Assembly: GCA_937870825.1 (NCBI GenBank)
Contig: CALMZO010000041.1
Coordinates: 1 to 33,397, forward strand
DNA from: an uncultured Chloroflexota bacterium
GTDB lineage: Bacteria; Chloroflexota; Anaerolineae; UBA4142; SHND01
DNA: 33,397 bases
Direction of reading: 5' to 3'
This document shows, in pieces, positions 32,071 through 33,397 of the stretch. The position numbers were made by a program, and so were the translations under genes. Each line of letters opens with the position of its first letter. Positions within the stretch are counted from its first letter, which is position 1. The notes beneath the pieces are model-generated. The model saw nothing but the letters and a program-made list of their open reading frames with translations. It was not told where the DNA came from and searched no databases.

Positions 32071-32367
32071 TCATATCGGAATCGCCTCTTTCAGAACATA
32101 CTTGCGGAGATGTGGATTCAAGCCGCGTTGTGTCACAATCTCCACGCGTCGCCCAAGCAACTTTTCCAAATCACTTGTCATGCCCGCCGGAAACCAAGGG
32201 CTTGGTTTCGCCGCAAGGTTTACGAGAAAATCAATATCGCTGGATGGTGTATCTTCTCCACGCGCGACGGAGCCAAAAACGCGCACATCTGAGGCGCTGT
32301 GTTTAAGAGCGATGTCAAGAATTTGTTCGCGCTGGCGTTTTAACTGATGTAATGACTTGGTTTTCAT
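32071..32367 (-). CDS. Minimal nucleotidyltransferase (MNT-type) protein
   Basis: The 98-residue protein has the MNT signature VFGSVARGEDTPSSDIDFLV near residues 30-49 (GS-x(n)-D-x-D) and a third acidic residue in RVEIVT. Such proteins usually pair with a HEPN toxin and act as antitoxins by AMPylating it. Here no HEPN gene is found on either side: downstream lies an intergenic space and the LuxR gene. The start overlaps the helicase stop by 4 bp, so expression is coupled to the helicase. It may be an orphan or serve a distant partner. Confidence 0.85.
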   Translation of the reverse strand: MKTKSLHQLKRQREQILDIALKHSASDVRVFGSVARGEDTPSSDIDFLVNLAAKPSPWFPAGMTSDLEKLLGRRVEIVTQRGLNPHLRKYVLKEAIPI

Positions 32368-33397
32368 GTTTTTGAATTTCCACTCTCGCTATTTTTATCA
32401 TCAATCCACCCCGCCGCGCGTTTGCCCAATTCTTTCATCGGTCCTTGTTGTTTTGTACATTTCGGCAGTGATTCCAAAAACAATCTGCCGTAATTTTTTG
32501 TGAGCACGCGTTTATCCAAAATCACCACCACACCGCGATCCGATTTACTGCGAATCAATCTGCCAAAGCCCTGACGAAAACGCAGCACCGCTTCGGGAAC
32601 AGCATATTGCGCGAAGGGGTCATCGAATGTTTCACTGCGTGCGGCGAAAATTGGGTCGCTCGGTACATTGAATGGCAAACGCGTAATCGCCAAACAAGAC
32701 AATGCTTCGCCGACGACATCAATCCCTTCCCAAAACGATTTCGTGCCAAAGAGCGCCATGCGTTCTTGCGTCTTGAATGTGTCGAGAACTTGACGGCGCG
32801 AACCATCCAAACCTTGCGCGAGAATCAACACATCATCCTGTTCCAACGGACGCGCGAGCGCGCGATAGGTGGATTGCAGCTGCGAGTGTGAAGTGAACAG
32901 CACGAGCGCGCGTCCGCGCGTCGCGCGCAGCAAATCGCCGAGCGCGGTCTCGATTGCTTTTTGATAACCTTGCTGCCCCGGTTCGGGAATATCATTCGGG
33001 ACGTACACGAGCGCGGCTTGTTCGTAATCGAACGGCGAGCCGAGCAAAAGATGGTCTGCCCATTCGCCGATGCCGAGACGATTTTCGATAAAGTTGAATG
33101 AGCCGCCGATACTCATCGTCGCGGACGTGAGTATCACCGTCTCGCGCGTCGCGAATAAATTTTTGTGCAGCATGTCTCCGACGTGCAGCGGCGCGGCGTG
33201 GATGCCAATGTCCTGCGTCTGGCGATTTACACTCGCCCAATAAATATCGCTCTGCGCGGGCTTGACGAGAATGCGCTCCATTGCGCCGTATGTTTCGCGG
33301 ACGCGCCGCTGCGCGGACAGGATGTCTTGAAGCAAATCCGCGTAACCAACCAAGTCCGCGTTTTCCAAGTCTTGCCACGCGCGATAAATTTTTTCAA
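32364..33397 (-). CDS. DinG/Rad3-type ATP-dependent helicase (partial, C-terminal part)
   Basis: The gene runs off the window; its last 344 or so codons are present. The first full segment at the edge reads EKIYRAWQDLENADL in frame. Helicase motifs are TVILTSATMSIGG (motif III), LVLFTSHSQLQSTYRAL (IV), FGTKSFWEGIDVVGEALSCLAITRLPF (V) and FRQGFGRLIRSKSDRGVVVILDKR (VI, with arginine fingers), as in bacterial DinG and eukaryotic XPD-like superfamily 2 helicases. Iron-sulfur cysteines and Walker motifs would lie in the missing part, as would any N-terminal exonuclease domain. It likely unwinds DNA or R-loops during repair. Confidence 0.92.
   Translation of the reverse strand, partial: EKIYRAWQDLENADLVGYADLLQDILSAQRRVRETYGAMERILVKPAQSDIYWASVNRQTQDIGIHAAPLHVGDMLHKNLFATRETVILTSATMSIGGSFNFIENRLGIGEWADHLLLGSPFDYEQAALVYVPNDIPEPGQQGYQKAIETALGDLLRATRGRALVLFTSHSQLQSTYRALARPLEQDDVLILAQGLDGSRRQVLDTFKTQERMALFGTKSFWEGIDVVGEALSCLAITRLPFNVPSDPIFAARSETFDDPFAQYAVPEAVLRFRQGFGRLIRSKSDRGVVVILDKRVLTKNYGRLFLESLPKCTKQQGPMKELGKRAAGWIDDKNSESGNSKT

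Overview
The window is a dense 33.4 kb bacterial segment of mid GC content, saturated with CGCG/GCGC words (Arg CGC and Ala GCG codons). It looks like a Chloroflexota (Anaerolineae-like) chromosome. That assignment is inferred from general gene content, codon style and the many short period-7/8 intergenic repeat arrays. No rRNA, tRNA or CRISPR array was seen.

Layout. 1-300: an imperfect inverted-repeat (MITE-like) element and a terminator. 299-11560 is on the + strand: a small Cys protein; a Gfo/Idh/MocA oxidoreductase with two family-2 glycosyltransferases; a PLP aminotransferase; a nonsense-interrupted pseudogene; a CaiB/BaiF CoA-transferase; UDP-glucose dehydrogenase; a small unknown; acpS; and a three-gene island with a MelC1-like copper-chaperone gene, a tyrosinase and an MvdD/MvdC-type ATP-grasp ligase. 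11590-33397 is entirely on the - strand: a giant amidase/glycosidase/three-repeat protein, an enoyl reductase-like SDR, a decayed PPK2, DinB, agmatinase-type ureohydrolase, Zn-alcohol dehydrogenase, MaoC hydratase, enolase, hicBA, a membrane protein, a nucleotidyltransferase, an AmmeMemoRadiSam radical SAM enzyme, glutamate racemase, a C26 glutamine amidotransferase, FAH-family hydrolase, RidA, DUF212, xseB-xseA, efp, a lower-GC block (two exported unknowns and a stand-alone LuxR HTH protein), a minimal nucleotidyltransferase and the 3' part of a DinG-like helicase.

Most notable system (8639-11560). The tyrosinase carries, behind an intact type-3 copper domain, eight tandem 9-residue repeats of consensus TLKFxDDxx. 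The next gene encodes an ATP-grasp ligase of the microviridin/graspetide maturase type. The repeat offers Thr, Lys and Asp side chains much like the TxKYPSD core of microviridins. I propose that the tyrosinase tail is the ligase substrate, giving an oxidase with a multicyclic ester/amide-crosslinked tail. This is inference and has clear tests.

Second theme. At least nine gene boundaries carry period-7 or period-8 tandem repeats, several as inverted pairs, resembling the STRR heptamers of cyanobacteria. They sit against start and stop codons, and in places they supply coding sequence (C-terminus of UDP-glucose dehydrogenase) or spurious N-terminal extensions. Three longer palindromes or repeats (14563-14615, 29539-29609, 25267-25311) add to this mobile or REP-like load.
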